64,000 nucleotides of DNA. Source: Pseudomonadota bacterium. GTDB taxonomy: Bacteria > Pseudomonadota > Gammaproteobacteria > Steroidobacterales > Steroidobacteraceae. The DNA is taken from the NCBI GenBank assembly GCA_963204835.1, contig CAUJHJ010000050.1, forward strand, positions 27,639-91,638, given 5' to 3'. A program made the position numbers and the translations under genes. Below, one piece after another: positions 8,581-19,236 of this stretch. The notes under the pieces were generated by a model. The model saw nothing but the letters and a program-made list of their open reading frames with translations, had not been told where the DNA came from and did not search any database. Within the stretch, counting starts at the first letter, position 1, and every line of letters begins with the position of its first letter.

Positions 8581-9216
8581 TCAATTGGTCAGCTTGAAAC
8601 GAACGTTGAACTGGAAGCATTGCTCGACCGGCTTGCCGTCCTCGGTGCCGGGCTTGAACCGGGCGCCACGCATCGCCCACTTGACGGCGGCCTCGTCGAG
8701 CCGCTCGAAGCCCGAGCCCTTGGTGACCGTGGGCGTGCCCACGACCTTGCCCTGGTCGCTCACGCAGGTGCGGACCGTGACGATGCCCTCTTCTTCCGCG
8801 CGTTTCGACGCCGGTGGGTAGTAGTCCTCGGGCGGCTGCGTGCGCCGGTCGAGGGTCGGGTTCTGGCGCACCACCGCGCGCGGCGGCGGCGGCGGCGCCA
8901 TGGGCGCCGGGCGGTCGGTGACATCGGTGATCGCGGTCGACGTGCTGGTGTCGACCGGGATCTGGATGTTCACTTCCGGCGGCGGCACCTCGACCGGCGG
9001 GCGCTCCATTTCGGGCGGCGGCGGCGGCGGCGGCGGCTCGTCCTGCTTCATCTCCTCGATGATGTCGGTCTGGATCGGAGGCGCGAGCACCTCCACGACC
9101 TTGCGGGCGAGGCCATTGGCCAGCGCCCAGATCAGCAGGGCGTGAAACAGGATGATGAACAGGAACACGACGATGCGTCGTGGTACGAAGGTCGATTCGT
9201 GCGCGTAGGCAGCCAT
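8581..9216 (-). CDS. tonB: TonB energy transducer
   Basis: A 211-residue protein. An N-terminal transmembrane anchor (about 15-37), a proline-rich spacer with runs of eight and five prolines (about 60-115), and a C-terminal TonB domain with 'VTVRTCVSDQGKVVGTPTV' and 'KWAMRGARFKPGTEDGKPV' are all visible. TonB transmits the ExbB/ExbD proton-motive work to outer-membrane receptors such as the one at 44808-47330. The open frame extends to a TTG at 9249, but the ATG at 9216 follows GAGAGAA, so it is the better start. It is the first gene of the operon. Confidence 0.93.
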   Translation of the reverse strand: MAAYAHESTFVPRRIVVFLFIILFHALLIWALANGLARKVVEVLAPPIQTDIIEEMKQDEPPPPPPPPEMERPPVEVPPPEVNIQIPVDTSTSTAITDVTDRPAPMAPPPPPRAVVRQNPTLDRRTQPPEDYYPPASKRAEEEGIVTVRTCVSDQGKVVGTPTVTKGSGFERLDEAAVKWAMRGARFKPGTEDGKPVEQCFQFNVRFKLTN

Positions 9217-9485
9217 GTTCTCTCGTGGACGCGTTAATTGTCCGGACAACCGATGCAGTTCGGCGAGCGCGGCACGCTATACGCGTTCCCGTTCCCGCGC
9301 AACCCTTCCCGATCGTCCACCCGACGGCGCTTCCCGGCGCCTCATCCGGAAACGCTGGCGCGCTCCGGCGGTCCGGCTCACGCTCGCCTCCCGATAGTGT
9401 CATCCCCCAGGGGAGAGCCACTGTAACCGCTGGCTTCCCCGCTTACAACTTCCCCTCACCGCTTGTCGAGGGTCCAGTCGACGGA
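9217..9485. other. Intergenic region upstream of tonB and downstream of ilvD
   Basis: This stretch holds the promoter of the minus-strand tonB operon and the 3' flank of ilvD. I see no convincing -35/-10 pair and no terminator with a T-run. Confidence 0.4.
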
Positions 9486-11174
9486 TCACTGGTCCGTGAT
9501 CGCGCCTTCCGATGCGCTGCTCACCACGCGCGCATACTTTGCGAGCACGCCGGCTGACGCGTAGGGCTTGCGCGGCCGCCACGCACGACGGCGTCGCGCC
9601 CATTCGGCCTTGCTCACGTCGGCGTCGATGCGGCGCGCCACGGCGTCGATGGTGATCCGGTCGCCGCTGCGCAGCAGCGCGATCGGGCCGCCGATGGCCG
9701 CTTCGGGCGATACGTGCCCCACCACGAAACCGTGGCTGCCGCCGGAGAAACGGCCGTCCGTGATGAGCGCCACCTTGTCGCCGAGCCCGCGGCCCATGAT
9801 GGCGCCGGTGGGACTCAGCATCTCGCGCATGCCCGGGCCGCCGCGCGGTCCTTCGTGGCGGATGACGACGACATCGCCCGCCTTGACCTTGCCGCCGAGG
9901 ATGGCGCGGGTGGCCGCTTCCTCGCCCTCGAACACGCGCGCGCGCCCCGAGAACCGCAGCCCTTCCTTGCCCGTGATCTTGGCGACCGCCCCTTCCGGCG
10001 CGCAGTTACCATAAAGCACGACGAGATGACTGTCCTTCTTGATGGGCGCATCGAGCGGCCGGACGATGTCCTGCCCGGGCGGATAGTCTTCGACCGAAGC
10101 AAGATTCTGCGCCAGGCTCCTGCCCGTCACGGTCAGGCAATCGCCATGCAGCAATCCCGCCGCCAGCAGGCGCTTCATCAGCGGCTGGATGCCGCCGATC
10201 GCGATCAGCTCCGACATCAGGTAGCGGCCGCTCGGACGCACGTCGGCGAGCACTGGAACCCGCTTGCCGATCCGCGTGAAATCGTCGAGCGTGAGTTTCA
10301 CGCGTGCCGCCCTTGCGATCGCCAGCAGGTGCAGCACGGCATTCGTCGAGCCGCCGAGCGCGATCGTCACGGTGATCGCATTCTCGAAGGCCTTGCGCGT
10401 CAGGATATGCGACGGCCTGAGCCCATCGCGCACGAGGCGCACGACGGCCTCGCCCGCCCGCCGGCAGTCCTCTTCCTTCGTCCGGCTCACCGCTTCCTGC
10501 GCCGAACTGCCCGGCAACGAGAGGCCGAGCGCTTCCATCGCGGACGCCATGGTGTTGGCCGTGTACATCCCGCCGCAGCTGCCGGCGCCCGGAATCGCGG
10601 TGCGCTCCACTTCGAGCAGCTTCGCGTCGCTCACCTTGCCGGCCGCATGGCCGCCGACGGCCTCGAACACCGCGACGATATCCCGCCGCTGCGCGCCCGG
10701 ACGGATCGTGCCGCCGTAGACGAACACCGCCGGCCGGTCGAGGCGCGCGATCGCCATCGCGCAACCCGGCATGTTCTTGTCGCAGCCGCCGATCGCGACG
10801 AGCCCGTCGAAGCCCTCCGCGCCCACCACCGTCTCGATCGAATCCGCGATCACTTCGCGCGACACGAGCGAGTAACGCATGCCGGGCGAACCCATCGAAA
10901 TGCCGTCCGACACGGTGATGGTATTGAAGATCACGCTCTTGCCGCCCGCCGCGTCGGCGCCCGCGCCGGCCTGCTTCGCGAGGTCGCCGATGTGCATGTT
11001 GCAGGGCGTGACGTTCGCCCAGGTCGAAGCGATGCCGATCTGCGGCTTGCCGAAATCGGCTTCCGCGAAGCCGACCGCGCGCAGCATGGCGCGCGAGGGC
11101 GCCTGCTTCGCGCCATCGACGACGAGGCGCGAGTACGCGCGGGGATCGACGACCGTCTTGCTCATTTTCTTCAT
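9486..11174 (-). CDS. ilvD: Dihydroxy-acid dehydratase
   Basis: A 562-residue enzyme that dehydrates 2,3-dihydroxy-isovalerate and -methylvalerate to the 2-keto acids of valine and isoleucine synthesis. Cysteines C58 (TPCNMHI), C131 ([10 protein letters not shown]) and C200 ([14 protein letters not shown]) match the iron-sulphur ligands of the IlvD/Edd family. The C-terminal block '[24 protein letters not shown]' is typical. At about 560 residues it belongs to the shorter class rather than the roughly 616-residue enterobacterial form. Its ATG overlaps the stop of the membrane protein upstream by 4 bp (ATGA), so it is the last gene of a four-gene minus-strand unit and is not next to ilvC. Confidence 0.95.
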   Translation of the reverse strand: MKKMSKTVVDPRAYSRLVVDGAKQAPSRAMLRAVGFAEADFGKPQIGIASTWANVTPCNMHIGDLAKQAGAGADAAGGKSVIFNTITVSDGISMGSPGMRYSLVSREVIADSIETVVGAEGFDGLVAIGGCDKNMPGCAMAIARLDRPAVFVYGGTIRPGAQRRDIVAVFEAVGGHAAGKVSDAKLLEVERTAIPGAGSCGGMYTANTMASAMEALGLSLPGSSAQEAVSRTKEEDCRRAGEAVVRLVRDGLRPSHILTRKAFENAITVTIALGGSTNAVLHLLAIARAARVKLTLDDFTRIGKRVPVLADVRPSGRYLMSELIAIGGIQPLMKRLLAAGLLHGDCLTVTGRSLAQNLASVEDYPPGQDIVRPLDAPIKKDSHLVVLYGNCAPEGAVAKITGKEGLRFSGRARVFEGEEAATRAILGGKVKAGDVVVIRHEGPRGGPGMREMLSPTGAIMGRGLGDKVALITDGRFSGGSHGFVVGHVSPEAAIGGPIALLRSGDRITIDAVARRIDADVSKAEWARRRRAWRPRKPYASAGVLAKYARVVSSASEGAITDQ

Positions 11175-12448
11175 GTCCGCCTGTTCTTCATCAGATTGAA
11201 ACCGATCGCGCCCGCGGTGGTCATCGCGAGCGGCAGCGCGAGGGCAAGCCTGCCCGCGCCCCTCTGCCAGTTCTCGAGCAGCTGGTAAACGAGCATGCCG
11301 CCGGGTGGCGCGATCATGCCGCGCACGCCGGTCAGCGTGACATGCACGCCCATGTAGTGCTGGGCGCGCCCGCTCGACGCGAAATCCGCGTGCCCGAGGT
11401 TCCAGCCAAGGTTAGCACCCGCCATCGCGAATCCGTAGGTCACGGCCGCGGGCCACAGCAACCACTCCCATGCGCCGAACACCGCGACGCAGTACAGCGC
11501 GATCGCCGCGACCAGCGCGCGGCACTGGCGCGCCCGGTAGACGATCACATGCTCGCCGTCGAAGAAACGCGCCCACCACGGCACGAAGAGCGGCAGTGCG
11601 AGCAGCGGCACGACCGCGAGCAGCGCGATCTGCCGGCCCCCGGACATCGCGAAATCGTCGGTGAGGATCACGACGAGTTGCGCGACGATCATCAGGTTGC
11701 CGCCGCCGAACAGGCCCATCCACAGCATGTACTCGCGAAACGCCGGGTCGCGCGCGAGGATTTCACGGACCATGCGCAGCGAGAAGGCCTCGCTCGTTCC
11801 CGCTTCGGCCGTTTCGTCCGCGAGCAGCCGGAACTCACGCCGCACCCGCGCGCGCCGGTAGAGGGAGGCGGCGAGCAGTCCGCAGGCGGCCGCGCCTCCA
11901 TACAGCCAGCGCGGGTCGAAGGCGCGGGACTTGAGCACGATGCCGGCGAGGGCCGCGGCGCCCGCCACGGCGAGCGAGCTCACGATCACGATGCGACCGG
12001 TGATCCGCGCGATGACGGGCCGCGGGTAGTTCGCCGTCCAGACGGCGGCGCGCACGGTCAGGATGCCCGCCCAGATCATCCTGGCCGCCAGGATCGAGAC
12101 CACGGCGAAGGCAAGCCCGCCGCCGGCGCGCGGCGCGAGGCCGATCAGGCCGACGAGCAGCGCGAACAGCGCCTGCAGGCGCACCAGCAACTGCACGCGC
12201 GCGCGCCCGTGGGCGATGTTGGCCCACGCGAAACTCACGACGTTGGCGAAGGCCGGCGCGCCGCTGACGAGCGCCGTGGCAATGTTCACCGCAAGCGGCG
12301 TCGCGGCGCCCCTGAAGCCGGTCTTGACGAGCACGGCCGCGGTGGCGCCCTCGACGAGGCCGAGGGTGAGGCCCACGAGCGCCCAGGGCAGGATCTCGCG
12401 GCGGAACATCGCTTCCGCGCTGGCGCTCGGCCGGCCTCGTTGCCCCAC
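11171..12448 (-). CDS. MFS-like multi-pass membrane protein
   Basis: A 425-residue hydrophobic protein with about 10-12 membrane segments, such as '[22 protein letters not shown]', '[20 protein letters not shown]' and '[18 protein letters not shown]'. The layout of two six-helix halves around a charged central loop ('[20 protein letters not shown]') looks like the major facilitator superfamily. Substrate is unknown. The frame starts with a GTG at 12448, just after the EamA gene stop; an ATG at 12409 (MFRREILPW) is equally possible. Its stop overlaps the ilvD start, which suggests co-transcription but does not prove a role in amino-acid transport. Confidence 0.75.
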   Translation of the reverse strand: MGQRGRPSASAEAMFRREILPWALVGLTLGLVEGATAAVLVKTGFRGAATPLAVNIATALVSGAPAFANVVSFAWANIAHGRARVQLLVRLQALFALLVGLIGLAPRAGGGLAFAVVSILAARMIWAGILTVRAAVWTANYPRPVIARITGRIVIVSSLAVAGAAALAGIVLKSRAFDPRWLYGGAAACGLLAASLYRRARVRREFRLLADETAEAGTSEAFSLRMVREILARDPAFREYMLWMGLFGGGNLMIVAQLVVILTDDFAMSGGRQIALLAVVPLLALPLFVPWWARFFDGEHVIVYRARQCRALVAAIALYCVAVFGAWEWLLWPAAVTYGFAMAGANLGWNLGHADFASSGRAQHYMGVHVTLTGVRGMIAPPGGMLVYQLLENWQRGAGRLALALPLAMTTAGAIGFNLMKNRRT

Positions 12449-12451
12449 GCC

Positions 12452-13330
12452 TCAGCTACCCGTGTCCGTGAACTGCTTTTCGCGCAGCGTGATGATCAGC
12501 ACGCCGAGCAGCGTGCAGGCGCCGCCGAGCGCGATGCGCGGCGTCAGCGCATCGCCGAGCAGCAACACGCCGAAGATCACCGAAAAGACCGGCGAGAGCA
12601 CCGTCAGCGGCGCGATGCTCGTGACGGGGTAGCGCTGCACGAGGAAGAAGTAGGCCGTGTGCGCAAAGAGGCTCGAGAAGATCGCCGTGTAGGCGAGCGC
12701 CCCCCATCCGGCCCAGCCCGCCGACGCGAGGCCGGCGCGCTGCCCGCCCTCCACCAGCAGCGACAGCGCGAGCAGCAGCGGCCAGCTGATCCAGGCGATC
12801 CAGGCCTGCAGCTCGAGCGGCCGCATGGGCGGCAGGCGCTTGATCGCGATGAGGCCGAGCGAGCCGATGAAGGCCGAGCCGATCACGAAGGCGAGGCTCA
12901 TCCGCTGGCTGAATACGGCCGGATCGAACCCCATGATGCACACGCCGAGGAACGCCAGACCGATGCCGCTCCAGCGGCGCCAGCGGACCCTTTCACCCAG
13001 GAGCGCGATCGACAGCAGGGTCGCGAACGGCACGCCGAGCTGGGTCGCGATCGCGACCGAGGAGATGTTGTCCGCGCGCGCGAGACCGATGAACAGCAGC
13101 GCGAAATGCAGCCCGCCGACCAGCAGCGCCACCACGATGATCGCGCCCATCGCCTCCCGGTGCCAGCGCAGGAACGGCAGCAGCAACACCGCGAGCACGG
13201 CAAAGCGCAGCGCGGTGAACAGCACCGGCGTCATGTCGCCGACGCCGACCTTCGCGACCACGAGGTTCAGCCCCCAGATGAGCGTGATGCCAACGAGGAG
13301 CAGGAAGTGGCGTGGCGCGATCGCGATCAT
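12452..13330 (-). CDS. EamA/DMT-superfamily exporter
   Basis: A 292-residue protein with ten predicted membrane segments in two EamA repeats: 'LLLVGITLIWGLNLVVAKVGV' opens the first and 'LGLIAIKRLPPMRPLELQAWIAWISWPLLLA' the second. Members of this family export amino acids and related metabolites. The longest frame begins at 13372, but the ATG at 13330 (MIAIAPRHF) overlaps the stop of the aminopeptidase gene as ATGA and is chosen. Placed between a peptidase and ilvD, it may release surplus amino acids (inference from context). Confidence 0.85.
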   Translation of the reverse strand: MIAIAPRHFLLLVGITLIWGLNLVVAKVGVGDMTPVLFTALRFAVLAVLLLPFLRWHREAMGAIIVVALLVGGLHFALLFIGLARADNISSVAIATQLGVPFATLLSIALLGERVRWRRWSGIGLAFLGVCIMGFDPAVFSQRMSLAFVIGSAFIGSLGLIAIKRLPPMRPLELQAWIAWISWPLLLALSLLVEGGQRAGLASAGWAGWGALAYTAIFSSLFAHTAYFFLVQRYPVTSIAPLTVLSPVFSVIFGVLLLGDALTPRIALGGACTLLGVLIITLREKQFTDTGS

Positions 13331-14715
13331 CCGCAGCGCGCGCGGATCAGGCGATAGAGCGCCCGCACGCACTGGGCCTCGGCGCCGACCGGCCGCCCCG
13401 GTCGCTCGCGCGCATTCCAGGCGTACAGGTCGACGTGCAGCCAGCGCGGGCTCGCGGTGACGAAGCGGCGCAGGAACAGCGCGCCCATGATCGAGCCGGC
13501 GAAGGCGTGCGCGGCCACGTTGTTGACGTCCGCGATCCGGCTCGCGAGGTCCTCGTCATAGCCGCCCCAGAGCGGCATGGGCCAAAGCGGATCGTGCTCG
13601 CGTTCCGCATGCCCCTGCAGTTCCGCAAGCAGCGCATTGTCGTTCGAATAGGCGGCCGGCAGTTCCGGTCCGAGCGCCGTCCGCGCCGCACCGGTCAGTG
13701 TCGCAAGGTCGACCAGGAGTTCCGCTGCGCCCGCATCCGCCTCGGCGAGCGCGTCGGCCAGCACGAGACGCCCCTCGGCGTCGGTGTTGCCCACCTCCAC
13801 GGTGAGTCCCTTGCGGGAACGCAGTACGTCGCCCGGCCGATAGGCCGAGCCGTCGACGGCATTCTCGACCGCGGGAATGAGCACCCGCAGGCGGATGGGC
13901 GCCTTCGATCGCATCAGGAGGTCGGCGAGCGCGAGCGTGCAGGCTGCGCCGCCCATGTCCTTCTTCATGAGCAGCATGCCCGAGGCAGGCTTGAGGTCGA
14001 GGCCGCCCGAGTCGAAGCAAACGCCCTTGCCGACGAGCGTGACGCGGGGTGCGCCCTCCCCGCCCCACGCAACATCGATCAGCCGCGGCGCCCGCGCGCT
14101 CGCCCGGCCGACCGCGTGGATCAGCGGAAAACCGGCGGCGAGCGCCTCGCCTTCGATGACCGTGATCGTCGCGCCATGGCGGGCGGCGAGGTCCGCGGCG
14201 GCACGCGCGAGTTCGGCTGGCCCGAGGTCATTCGCCGGTGTATTGACGAGATCGCGGGCCAGCTCCATCGAGCCCGCCGCGGCGCGCGCGTACGCGACAT
14301 CCGCGCCTGCCGGCGCCTCGAGCATCGAATGGACTGCCGGTGCACTGCGATAGCGGGCGTAGCGGTACGCGCCCACCAGCCAGCCGAGGGCAAACTGCGT
14401 CGCGGCCGCCGCCGGCAGCGATGTTGCGAGGCGCCAGGCGCCCGGCGGCAGGCGCTCCGCCAGCGGCGCGGCATGCCAAAGATTGAGCGCCTCGAGGGAC
14501 GCGAGGTTGCCGAGACCGAGGAGCGCGCCAGCGACTCGCCCATCCGGCCCCGGCACGGCGAGCACCCGGTGACGTTCACCGGTGAACTGGTGGGCGCGCA
14601 CCCACAGTGCGGTGGCGGGCGCGCTTTGGGCGAGCCATTCATCGACCGATGATTCGGGCAGGAGCCAGAGGGGCAAGGCCCCCTGGGCGGCGGTCGTGAT
14701 GAGATCGGCGGTCAC
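13327..14715 (-). CDS. Leucyl aminopeptidase family (M17) protein
   Basis: Cytosolic zinc/manganese-dependent aminopeptidase of family M17. The C-terminal catalytic domain shows 'VGKGVCFDSGGLDLKP' (catalytic Lys and a metal Asp) and the family signature NTDAEGRL (about residues 310-317), followed by 'DLATLTGAARTALG'. The N-terminal domain is shorter and diverged compared with PepA, as in the 450-480-residue PepA-like proteins of this group. A GTG at 14715 gives VTADLITTAAQGALPLWLLP; a TTG at 14769 in the same frame would add 18 residues. It is the first gene of the unit with EamA, MFS-like protein and ilvD, and is divergent from ilvC. Confidence 0.88.
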   Translation of the reverse strand: MTADLITTAAQGALPLWLLPESSVDEWLAQSAPATALWVRAHQFTGERHRVLAVPGPDGRVAGALLGLGNLASLEALNLWHAAPLAERLPPGAWRLATSLPAAAATQFALGWLVGAYRYARYRSAPAVHSMLEAPAGADVAYARAAAGSMELARDLVNTPANDLGPAELARAAADLAARHGATITVIEGEALAAGFPLIHAVGRASARAPRLIDVAWGGEGAPRVTLVGKGVCFDSGGLDLKPASGMLLMKKDMGGAACTLALADLLMRSKAPIRLRVLIPAVENAVDGSAYRPGDVLRSRKGLTVEVGNTDAEGRLVLADALAEADAGAAELLVDLATLTGAARTALGPELPAAYSNDNALLAELQGHAEREHDPLWPMPLWGGYDEDLASRIADVNNVAAHAFAGSIMGALFLRRFVTASPRWLHVDLYAWNARERPGRPVGAEAQCVRALYRLIRARCG

Positions 14716-14785
14716 GGATGGAAAGCGCTCTGCAGGGCCCGACAGCTTACAGTATGGCTGCGTTGACAATCACTTCCGCGGTGTG

Positions 14786-14917
14786 ATGTCATCGGGCGGA
14801 TCAGCTTGCGCGACGTTCGACAACCCCGTGTTCCGCACGGCAGTGCCGACGATCGTCCCGCTTGTCCCGGCACCTCGCGCGGATGTGGCGAGCAGCCACT
14901 GCGGGTCGCGCGTATAG
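14786..14917 (+). CDS. Possible leader peptide upstream of ilvC
   Basis: A 43-codon frame from ATG 14786 to TAG 14915-14917. It contains a small cluster of branched-chain codons (V-P-T-I-V-P-L-V-P) near codons 20-28, about 75 nt before the stop. The ribosome-binding site is weak. It precedes a terminator (14949-14981) and a competing hairpin arm, the layout of transcription attenuation by branched-chain amino acids. The run of regulatory codons is shorter than in classical ilv leaders, so this is tentative. Confidence 0.35.
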   Translation: MSSGGSACATFDNPVFRTAVPTIVPLVPAPRADVASSHCGSRV

Positions 14918-14948
14918 CTTAATGCAGGCAGGCGAGCGAAGAATCGAG

Positions 14949-14981
14949 ACCCCGCAGCGGCCATGCCGATGCGGGGTTTTT
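14949..14981 (+). terminator. Attenuator-like terminator before ilvC
   Basis: Stem ACCCCGCA (14949-14956) with TGCGGGGT (14970-14977), an inner CGG/CCG pairing, then TTTTT. It lies 35 nt before the ilvC ATG, with no gene between. The segment CTGCGGGTC (14899-14907) is complementary, with one bulged base, to the 5' arm GACCCCGCAG (14948-14957), so a mutually exclusive antiterminator can form. Confidence 0.7.
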
Positions 14982-15015
14982 CCCTGTTTTCACCACCCAT
15001 GCTGGAGTCGAAGTG

Positions 15016-16011
15016 ATGAAGCTGTTCTCGCAGAAGGACGTAGACCGCAAGGCGCTCAAGGGCGCGCGCATCGCCGTGATCGGTTACGGCAGCCAGGGCC
15101 GCGCCCATGCGCTGAACCTGAAGGACAGCGGCTTCGACGTCGTCGTCGGCGTGCGCCGCGGCGGTGACGGCTGGAAGAGCGCGAAGAAGGACGGCCTCGC
15201 GGTCGCCGAGCCCGCCACGGCCGTCGTCGGCGCCGAGCTCGTCGCGATGCTGACGCCCGATCTCACGCAGAAGGGCGTCTACAAGTCGATCGAGAAGGGC
15301 CTGAAGAAGGGCGCCACCCTGCTCTTCGCGCACGGCTTCAACATCCACTTCAAGCAGATCCGCCCGCGCAAGGACCTCGACGTGGTGCTGATCGCCCCGA
15401 AGGGCCCGGGCGGCCTCGTGCGGCGCCAGTACCAGCAGGGCCGCGGCGTGCCCTCCCTCATCGCGGTATTCCAGGACCCGAGCGGCAAGGGCTTCGCCAA
15501 GGCGCTCGCCTACGCGCACGGCATCGGCGGCACGCGCGGTGGCGTCCTCAAGACCACCTTTGCCGAGGAGACCGAAACCGACCTGTTCGGCGAACAGGCC
15601 GTCTTGTGCGGCGGGGCGACCGAGCTCGTCGTCAAGGGCTTCGAGACGCTGGTGGAAGCCGGCTACCAGCCGGAAGTCGCCTACTACGAATGCCTGCACG
15701 AACTGAAGCTGATCGTCGACCTGCTGCACGAGGGCGGGCTCGCGAAGATGCACAAGTACATCAGCGAGACGGCGAAATACGGCGACCTGACCCGCGGCCC
15801 GCGCATCGTCAATGCGGCGACGAAGAAGGAGATGCGCAAGGTCCTGAAGGAAATCCAGCAGGGCAAGTTCGCCCGCCAGTGGATCAGCGAAAACGCCAAG
15901 GGCCGCAGGAAGTACGACCGGCTGATGAAGAAGGACCTGACCCACAAGATCGAGAAGGTGGGCGCCGCGCTGCGCGAACGCATGCCCTGGCTCTCTGAAG
16001 AGCGGGCCTGA
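15016..16011 (+). CDS. ilvC: Ketol-acid reductoisomerase (class I)
   Basis: A 331-residue enzyme converting acetolactate or acetohydroxybutyrate to dihydroxy acids with NADPH and Mg. The Rossmann motif GYGSQG is at 23-28, followed by '[17 protein letters not shown]'; the catalytic domain shows '[13 protein letters not shown]', '[21 protein letters not shown]' and '[17 protein letters not shown]'. The length places it in the short class I. The track of bases allows GTG at 15013 or ATG at 15016; GGAG at 15004-15007 favours the ATG. It is the first gene of ilvC-leuCDB. The acetolactate synthase genes are not in this window. Confidence 0.96.
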   Translation: MKLFSQKDVDRKALKGARIAVIGYGSQGRAHALNLKDSGFDVVVGVRRGGDGWKSAKKDGLAVAEPATAVVGAELVAMLTPDLTQKGVYKSIEKGLKKGATLLFAHGFNIHFKQIRPRKDLDVVLIAPKGPGGLVRRQYQQGRGVPSLIAVFQDPSGKGFAKALAYAHGIGGTRGGVLKTTFAEETETDLFGEQAVLCGGATELVVKGFETLVEAGYQPEVAYYECLHELKLIVDLLHEGGLAKMHKYISETAKYGDLTRGPRIVNAATKKEMRKVLKEIQQGKFARQWISENAKGRRKYDRLMKKDLTHKIEKVGAALRERMPWLSEERA

Positions 16012-16024
16012 GCAATGCCGGGAC

Positions 16025-16050
16025 GGGGCCCGGCGCGATGCGCCGGCCCC
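16025..16050 (+). other. Intercistronic hairpin between ilvC and leuC
   Basis: A GC-rich stem, GGGGCCCGGCGC (16025-16036) with GCGCCGGCCCC (16040-16050), one bulged C and a GAT loop. No T-run follows, so transcription into leuC is likely to continue; the element may protect the ilvC message. Confidence 0.45.
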
Positions 16051-16081
16051 CTTCCAGTCCGCCTACCTACCGAAAGGACCG

Positions 16082-17497
16082 ATGCGCGTGAGTTCGCCGA
16101 AGACGATGTTCGAGAAGGTCTGGGACCGCCACGTGGTGGTGCCCGAAACGGCGGACACCCCCGCCGTGCTGTTCATCGACCTGCACCTGACCCACGAAGT
16201 CACTTCGCCGCAGGCCTTCCAGCTGCTGCGCGAGCGCGGCATGAAGCTGCGGCGGCCGGACCTGACGCTCGCCACGATGGACCACTCGACCCCCACGCGC
16301 ACCGAGCAGGTCTTCGGCGGCCAGCCGATTTCGATCGAGTCGGCCGCGAGACAGGTGCATCAGCTCGAGAAGAACTGCGCCGAATTCGGCGTCGAACTGC
16401 TCGGCCTGCGGCATGAGCTGCGTGGCATCGTGCACATCATCGGGCCCGAACTCGGACTCACGCAGCCCGGGCGGACCATCGTCTGCGGCGACAGCCACAC
16501 GAGCACGCATGGCGCCTTCGGCGCCCTCGCCTTCGGCATCGGCAGCACCGAGGTCGGCCACGTGCTCGCCACGCAATGCCTGCTGCAGCGGCGGCCGAAG
16601 ACGCTTGCGATCGAAGTGGCGAACGCCCTGCATCCCGGCGTCACGGCCAAGGACCTGATCCTCGGCATCATCGGCCAGATCGGCGTCGCCGGCGGCACCG
16701 GCCACGTGATCGAATATCGCGGCGCGGCGATCCGCGCGATGGACATGGAAGCGCGCATGACCGTCTGCAACATGAGCATCGAGGCGGGCGCGCGCGCAGG
16801 GCTGATCGCCCCCGACGAGACGACCTTCGCCTACCTGAAGGGCAAGGCGCGCGCGCCGCGGGGCGCCGCGTGGGACGAGGCCGTGGCGCGTTGGCGCGAG
16901 CTGCCGAGCGACTCCGGCGCGCGTTTCGACAGGACCGTCAACGTCGACGCCGCCGCGCTCGAGCCGATGATCACCTACGGCACGAACCCCGGCATGGTGG
17001 TGCCGATCACGGCCCCGATCCCGTCGCGCAGCGGCGATGCCGCCTTCGACAAGTCGCTCGCCTACATGGGGTTCACCGCAGGCGAGCCGATACGCAACCA
17101 GCCGGTCAACGTCGTGTTCCTCGGCAGTTGCACCAACGGGCGCATCTCCGACCTGCGCGCCGCGGCCGACGTGCTGCGCGGCCACAAGGTCGCCAAGGGC
17201 GTGCACCTGCTCGTCGTGCCGGGCTCGCAGCAGGTACGGCGCGAGGCCGAGAAGGAAGGTCTCGACCGGGTCTTCATCGAGGCCGGCGCCGACTGGCGCG
17301 AATCCGGCTGCTCGATGTGCCTCGGCATGAACGGCGACACGGTGCCGAAGGGCGAGTATTGCGTCAGCACCAGCAACCGCAATTTCGAGGGCCGCCAGGG
17401 CGTGGGCGCCCGCACCCTGCTCGCGAGCCCGCTCACGGCGGCGGCGACCGCGATCCGCGGCCGCGTCACCGATCCGCGCGACCTGATCAACGGATGA
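16082..17497 (+). CDS. leuC: 3-isopropylmalate dehydratase large subunit
   Basis: A 471-residue aconitase-family protein; with LeuD it isomerises 2- to 3-isopropylmalate. The 4Fe-4S ligands lie in 'FLGSCTNGR' and '[10 protein letters not shown]' near the C-terminus; '[21 protein letters not shown]' and '[11 protein letters not shown]' are further conserved blocks. The length is normal for bacterial LeuC. The ATG at 16082 follows AAAGGA. Its TGA overlaps the leuD ATG (ATGA). Confidence 0.96.
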   Translation: MRVSSPKTMFEKVWDRHVVVPETADTPAVLFIDLHLTHEVTSPQAFQLLRERGMKLRRPDLTLATMDHSTPTRTEQVFGGQPISIESAARQVHQLEKNCAEFGVELLGLRHELRGIVHIIGPELGLTQPGRTIVCGDSHTSTHGAFGALAFGIGSTEVGHVLATQCLLQRRPKTLAIEVANALHPGVTAKDLILGIIGQIGVAGGTGHVIEYRGAAIRAMDMEARMTVCNMSIEAGARAGLIAPDETTFAYLKGKARAPRGAAWDEAVARWRELPSDSGARFDRTVNVDAAALEPMITYGTNPGMVVPITAPIPSRSGDAAFDKSLAYMGFTAGEPIRNQPVNVVFLGSCTNGRISDLRAAADVLRGHKVAKGVHLLVVPGSQQVRREAEKEGLDRVFIEAGADWRESGCSMCLGMNGDTVPKGEYCVSTSNRNFEGRQGVGARTLLASPLTAAATAIRGRVTDPRDLING

Positions 17498-18078
17498 ACG
17501 ACATGACAGCGATCAAGACCCTGCGTTCGAGAACCGTCGTGCTGCCATCGACCAACATCGACACCGACCAGATCATGCCGGCGCGCTTCCTCACGACGAC
17601 CACCCGGGAAGGGCTCGGCGCGCATCTCTTCGCCGATTGGCGCTACGACGCCGCAGGCGCGCCGAATCCTGATTTCGTGCTGAACCGCCCCGAAGCCAAG
17701 GGCTGCCAGGTGCTGGTCGCCGGCCGCAACATCGGCTGCGGCTCCTCGCGCGAACATGCTCCCTGGGGGCTGGTCGACTACGGCTTCCGGGCCGTCATCA
17801 GCACCGAGATCGCCGACATCTTCCGCAACAATTCCCTGAAGAACGGCCTGCTGCCCGTGATCGTCGACGGCCAGACGCACGAGTGGCTGCTCGCGAACCC
17901 CGGCGCCGAGGTCACGATCGACCTCGAATCCTGCACGCTCACGCTGCCGACCGGGACCGCCGTGAAGTTCCCGATCGATGCCTTCGCGCGCTACTGCCTG
18001 ATGAACGGCGTCGACGAACTCGGCTACCTGCTCTCGAAGGACGCTGAAATCCGCGCCTACGAACAGCGCCGCGCATGA
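17494..18078 (+). CDS. leuD: 3-isopropylmalate dehydratase small subunit
   Basis: A 194-residue swivelling-domain protein that pairs with LeuC. The motif '[23 protein letters not shown]' (substrate-binding loop) and '[17 protein letters not shown]' identify it. The start chosen is ATG 17494, which overlaps the leuC stop; an ATG at 17503 (MTAIKTLRS) is also possible and would give a more typical N-terminus. Its TGA overlaps the leuB ATG at 18075. Confidence 0.95.
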   Translation: MNDMTAIKTLRSRTVVLPSTNIDTDQIMPARFLTTTTREGLGAHLFADWRYDAAGAPNPDFVLNRPEAKGCQVLVAGRNIGCGSSREHAPWGLVDYGFRAVISTEIADIFRNNSLKNGLLPVIVDGQTHEWLLANPGAEVTIDLESCTLTLPTGTAVKFPIDAFARYCLMNGVDELGYLLSKDAEIRAYEQRRA

Positions 18079-19148
18079 AGGCGCTGGTCGCGGTGCTGGG
18101 CGGGGACGGCATCGGCCCCGATGTCGTCGCACAGGCCGTGCAGGTGCTCGAAGCCACGGCGCAGCTCGGCGGCCATCACTTCGAGCTCGCGCCCGCTCTT
18201 TTTGGCGGCGCCGCCATCGATGTCCACGGTGACGGCCTGCCGCCAGCGACGCTCGACCTGTGCCGGCGCGCCGACGCGGTCCTGCTCGGCGCCATCGGCG
18301 GGCCGAAGTGGAGCGCGCCGGATGCGAAAGTGCGTCCCGAAACGGCCCTGCTCGCGCTGCGGCGCGAACTCGGCGTGTTCGCAAACCTGCGCCCGGTCGC
18401 CGTGCACCCCGCGCTGCGCGACGCCTCGCCGATCAGGCCGGAAGTCATCGACGGCGTCGACTTCGTGTTCGTGCGCGAACTCACCGGCGGCATCTATTTC
18501 GGCGAGAAGCGCCGCACCGCCACCGACGCCACCGACGTGTGCACGTACTCCGTCGCCGAGATCGAGCGCGTCACGCGCGTCGCGGGCCAGCTCGCGCGCG
18601 CGCGCCGCAAGCGGGTGACTTCGATCGACAAATCGAACGTGCTCGAGACTTCACGCCTGTGGCGCACCGTCGCGGGCCGCGTGATCGCGGCCGAGTTCCC
18701 GGACGTCGCGCTCGAGCACATGCTGGTCGACGCGGCGGCGATGCACCTGATCCGCCGTCCGCGCGATTTCGACGTGCTGCTCACCGAAAACATGTTCGGC
18801 GACATCCTGACCGACGAAGCCTCGATGCTTGCCGGCTCGCTCGGCGTGCTGCCGTCGGCCTCGCTCGGCGAGGGCCGCCGCGGGCTCTACGAACCCATCC
18901 ACGGCTCGGCGCCCGACATCGCCGGCCGCGGCATCGCGAACCCGATCGGCACGATCCTCTCCGCCGCCCTGCTGCTGCGCCACTCGCTCGGCCTCGAGCG
19001 GGAGGCCCTTGCAATCGAGACCGCCGTGGGTCGCGTACTGGACGCGGGTGCGCGCACCGCCGACATTGCGGCGCCGGGCGCGAAGACCGTCGGCACGGGC
19101 GAGATGGGGGCGGCGATTGTCGCGGCATTGAGGCATGCATCGAGCTGA
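18075..19148 (+). CDS. leuB: 3-isopropylmalate dehydrogenase
   Basis: A 357-residue NAD-dependent oxidative decarboxylase completing the leucine branch before transamination. The N-terminus '[21 protein letters not shown]', the substrate site 'ELTGGIYFG', '[17 protein letters not shown]', '[25 protein letters not shown]' and '[20 protein letters not shown]' are all characteristic of LeuB. It closes the ilvC-leuCDB unit. It is convergent with metB; in the 88-bp gap a GGCGCGC/GCGCGCC repeat (about 19152-19178) could form a stem, but no T-run follows. Confidence 0.96.
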   Translation: MKALVAVLGGDGIGPDVVAQAVQVLEATAQLGGHHFELAPALFGGAAIDVHGDGLPPATLDLCRRADAVLLGAIGGPKWSAPDAKVRPETALLALRRELGVFANLRPVAVHPALRDASPIRPEVIDGVDFVFVRELTGGIYFGEKRRTATDATDVCTYSVAEIERVTRVAGQLARARRKRVTSIDKSNVLETSRLWRTVAGRVIAAEFPDVALEHMLVDAAAMHLIRRPRDFDVLLTENMFGDILTDEASMLAGSLGVLPSASLGEGRRGLYEPIHGSAPDIAGRGIANPIGTILSAALLLRHSLGLEREALAIETAVGRVLDAGARTADIAAPGAKTVGTGEMGAAIVAALRHASS

Positions 19149-19236
19149 GAGGCGCGCGTCGCGAGCCGAAGGCGCGCCCGGATAGCGAGGGAGCGGATGA
19201 ATCACAGCGCCGCTGACCCGCATCACGCAGCACACA

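Noticed and set aside
11342..13357. A 671-codon plus-strand frame opposite the MFS and EamA genes
   Set aside because: Its protein is dominated by Arg, His, Glu and Gln without domains, while the minus strand encodes clear membrane proteins with overlapping stops and starts.
19149..19236. Terminator between convergent leuB and metB
   Set aside because: A GGCGCGC/GCGCGCC repeat is present but no T-run follows on either strand, so I do not call a terminator.
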